NCBI RefSeq assembly: GCF_949987535.1
Contig: NC_080071.1
Location: 30,073,343 to 30,137,342, forward strand
Direction of reading: 5' to 3'
DNA from: Balaenoptera acutorostrata
Lineage: Eukaryota; Chordata; Mammalia; Artiodactyla; Balaenopteridae
Length of the DNA stretch: 64,000 nt
This document shows positions 61,708-64,000 of this stretch, one piece after another. Below the pieces are notes generated by a model. It was not told the DNA's origin. It made no database searches and saw only the letters and a list, made by a program, of their open reading frames with translations. The position numbers were made by a program, and so were the translations under genes. The stretch's first letter is position 1. The number at the start of each line of letters is the position of its first letter.

Positions 61708-63294
61708 AACTTTTAAAAAAGGGGCTGCTGTTCTCCATACTAATATTTTATCTGTAGTTGCTTACTTGCTCCAGGTTTAATTTGGACATTAGGGGAATAG
61801 ATGGTAAAAGCCAAAGAAGTGTCTGTCCATTTGGGTAGGATACAGTGTATCCCGATTTTCCATTTTCTTTCCTGCAGGCATTGGAGTTGGTGTGAGCAGG
61901 GGAGGGACAGGAGCCACAAATGCCAAGGAATGTGGTAGTACCGGTAGAGAGCCAGGGGGAAGAGTGCCCTCCACCCTGTCGTCGTGTCTGTCCGTTCACC
62001 ACCAAATCATTAACAGAGTTAATTACTTGATTCCTACAGCCTTCCCTCCTGCTCTGAGCAGTGAGAATGGCTCATCAGTTTCTTTGTACGTCTTTGGCCC
62101 TACCAACAAATATCAATGCCGTCTTTAAATGAAATAGCCTGACTCCCGCAGCACTTAAATCACCACCAAATTAACTCACAGAGAGATGCCGGGGCGATTT
62201 AAAGTACCTTTTTCCCTTTATCTATTTATGACATTCCAGAAGCAGTATCTGGTTGCTTTTCTCTACTTTATCTGACTTCCACAGTTTGTGGATTCTACTT
62301 ACTGGGTCTGTGTGGTCTAGGTTGGCCGCTACATGGGCATTAATGTGGCCCTTCAATTATTTTGTCAGTCTTTTTCACAGGATTTCTGTACAGTTGTGAA
62401 TATGCATTTTTGTTCTTCCTGCTACCGAATAAAACCATCTTTGTTAACACACCAACAATTACTCATTTCCACATATCTCATTTGTAATCAGTATCATCTT
62501 CTTGAACAACACAGAGGTAAAAATGTTCCTTCTGCTTTTAGGACTGTGGCAATCCTGTGGACTGGGCAGAGTGGGAGTGGGCAGGAGTGAGGAGCAGCTT
62601 GAGGAGATTGGGTGGGAAGAGAAAGGGAAATGGGGATACTGGGGAGAAAAAGTTTCTATTTGTAAAGGAATGAAGAGGTCTTCTTGGGAAGCAAGTGCTT
62701 AATCTGTGCTGTAATTTTTCTTTAAATGATAATCATTAGACTTGGTAACTAACTAATATATAGCAATACTGAGATGACTAAAGAGAATTGGACTTGTGAT
62801 GTTTTACGGTGATGCCTGTTACAGGGATGCAGTTTTGTATGGAGGTCCCAGCTCTATTTTTACCTAGGTTTTCATGTCTTATTAAGGTAGCACTTTCTCT
62901 TCCTCCTCTTAAGGATAATGTGTTAGGGCCAAACAACGTTTCTCTTCCAAAGTGATCATTTATGCTCACGTTAACTATAGTCTCCCTAGCCTTTGGAACA
63001 ATGATAAATTAGTTCTGTGAATTAAAGAGAAGAAAAAGGAAGCAAATCACTTAATTAGGGTTTTTAAAGGGACTTCGATTTGAGGCAGGTCTAACGCATC
63101 TAAGCCCTGGTCCTGTTTCCAAATATTGGGTCTTTTGAAAGAATGGCTGCTACCCCAGTTATCAGGCAGTTCATAAAACAAGGTCCTGCTACTATAGCGA
63201 CTGATAATTTATTAGCTGGTAAATCAGTTCTGTGCAGTATATTGTTGTTTACAAATCTCCTTTTCATACGTTATCTCACTTTGTTTTTCTGCAG
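61708..63294. other. CERS6 intron, no feature seen
   Basis: Apparently unique. Short ORFs on both strands show no recognised domain. Confidence 0.45.
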
Positions 63295-63545
63295 CTTCAT
63301 GATAATCCTCATATCATTCGCCCTCGCATGAGACCTGTTAAAAAATGGTTGTTAAGTGACTGTAAATTGCGATTGCATTTGCTGACAGCCAGGAATGATG
63401 CTAATCAAATAAGAGAACTCGGTTCATAGAAACTAGTCATTAGGGTCGCCGGTGGATCTGTGGCCAGAAGCTTCATTAATTTGAAAATTTTCACTCTCAG
63501 AGGCCAGTTGACCTCTGAATTTTTGCCTCTGCTCACATTGATAAT
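63295..63545. other. Unique block, possible conserved non-coding element
   Basis: Follows an acceptor-like 'ttgtttttctgcag' and has a 44-codon open frame to TAG at 63427-63429, but there is no good donor and the peptide is unfamiliar. Homeodomain/POU-like words (gatgctaatcaaat, ttcattaatttg, ttgataatcaaaat) cluster here. Either reading is speculative. Confidence 0.25.
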
Positions 63546-64000
63546 CAAAATGTTACCTCTAAAAATGGACTACCAGCTAAAGAAAGGAGCAAATTTATGA
63601 ATAACTCGTTAATATCAAGGGCTAAATGTTAATTTAGTTACTAATTTATTTCTTGAGCATAGGGATTAAGTCATGTGGTCGTTAGCTGAGCTCTGATCCT
63701 TTGCTTTCAAAGGAAACTCAAGCATGTTCAGTAAACCGCATAATACGTTAATGGTCTCTAAGTTCTGAGTCCTTACCTGCTAAATAAACAGGGTGGGTGT
63801 TAAAAAAAAGGAAAAAAAAATGAATTGCTACTTGTTTTTTAAACCATCCTTATATTGTAATTCAAGTTTAATCAGATATTTACAAATAGGTAAAATAATG
63901 TGAGGCTACCAGTAAGTGAATAAATAAATAAAATAACTAAAAACCAATTTATTGTTACATAAGCAATGACAAAAATATCCTGGGAACTCTGGCTGTTCCC
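63546..64000. other. CERS6 intron to window end, no feature seen
   Basis: AT-rich with A-runs and an (aaat)n stretch at about 63918-63933. Confidence 0.5.

Overview
This window is nuclear DNA of a mammal, almost certainly a cetacean. It is AT-rich and repeat-dense, with no bacterial-style gene packing. It carries eight copies of a tRNA-derived SINE of the CHR type (Cetacea/Hippopotamidae/Ruminantia group), each with an A box and B box, plus L1 copies with closely related ORFs and 3'UTRs. Older mammalian layers (MIR, MaLR/MLT1-like LTR, hAT and Tigger/MER2-like DNA transposons, old L1) lie beneath. Species cannot be fixed from sequence alone.

The one protein-coding piece I can support is a 58-nt exon at 45429-45486 on the + strand. 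It has a strong acceptor (pyrimidine-rich tract ending cacag) and a good donor (AAAAAG|gtaggt). In the frame that uses the first base as the third base of a split codon it reads WKFSFGLYIFTYGVRFLKK, which I recognise as the start of the TLC domain of ceramide synthase 6 (CERS6). I find neither the preceding exon (end of the Hox-like domain) nor the following exon in the window. The window therefore appears to be about 45.4 kb of one CERS6 intron, the exon, and about 18.5 kb of the next intron. Everything else is intronic.

Layout: 1-4808 is the 5' part of a recent but broken L1 (minus), cut by the window edge. 4811-6050 is a three-layer nest (MIR, old L1, SINE). 7-16 kb holds three SINEs, a twin-primed inverted L1, a MaLR fragment, a probable solo ERV LTR and a splice-like 63-nt cassette at 14161-14223. 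16-45 kb holds further L1 and SINE copies, one hAT and one Tigger element with intact target duplications, MIRs and old repeats. 45.4 kb is the CERS6 exon. 45.5-64 kb holds a 2.4-kb L1 with a mutated reverse-transcriptase active site, two SINEs, old L1 pieces and MIRs.

All eight SINEs, most L1s and the LTR lie on the minus strand, antisense to CERS6. That fits the known bias against sense-oriented elements in introns and independently supports + strand transcription. I found no novel multi-gene system. The most useful observations are the CERS6 exon and its apparent substitutions, the nested and inverted insertions with their target-site duplications, and a few unexplained unique sequences worth a conservation check.
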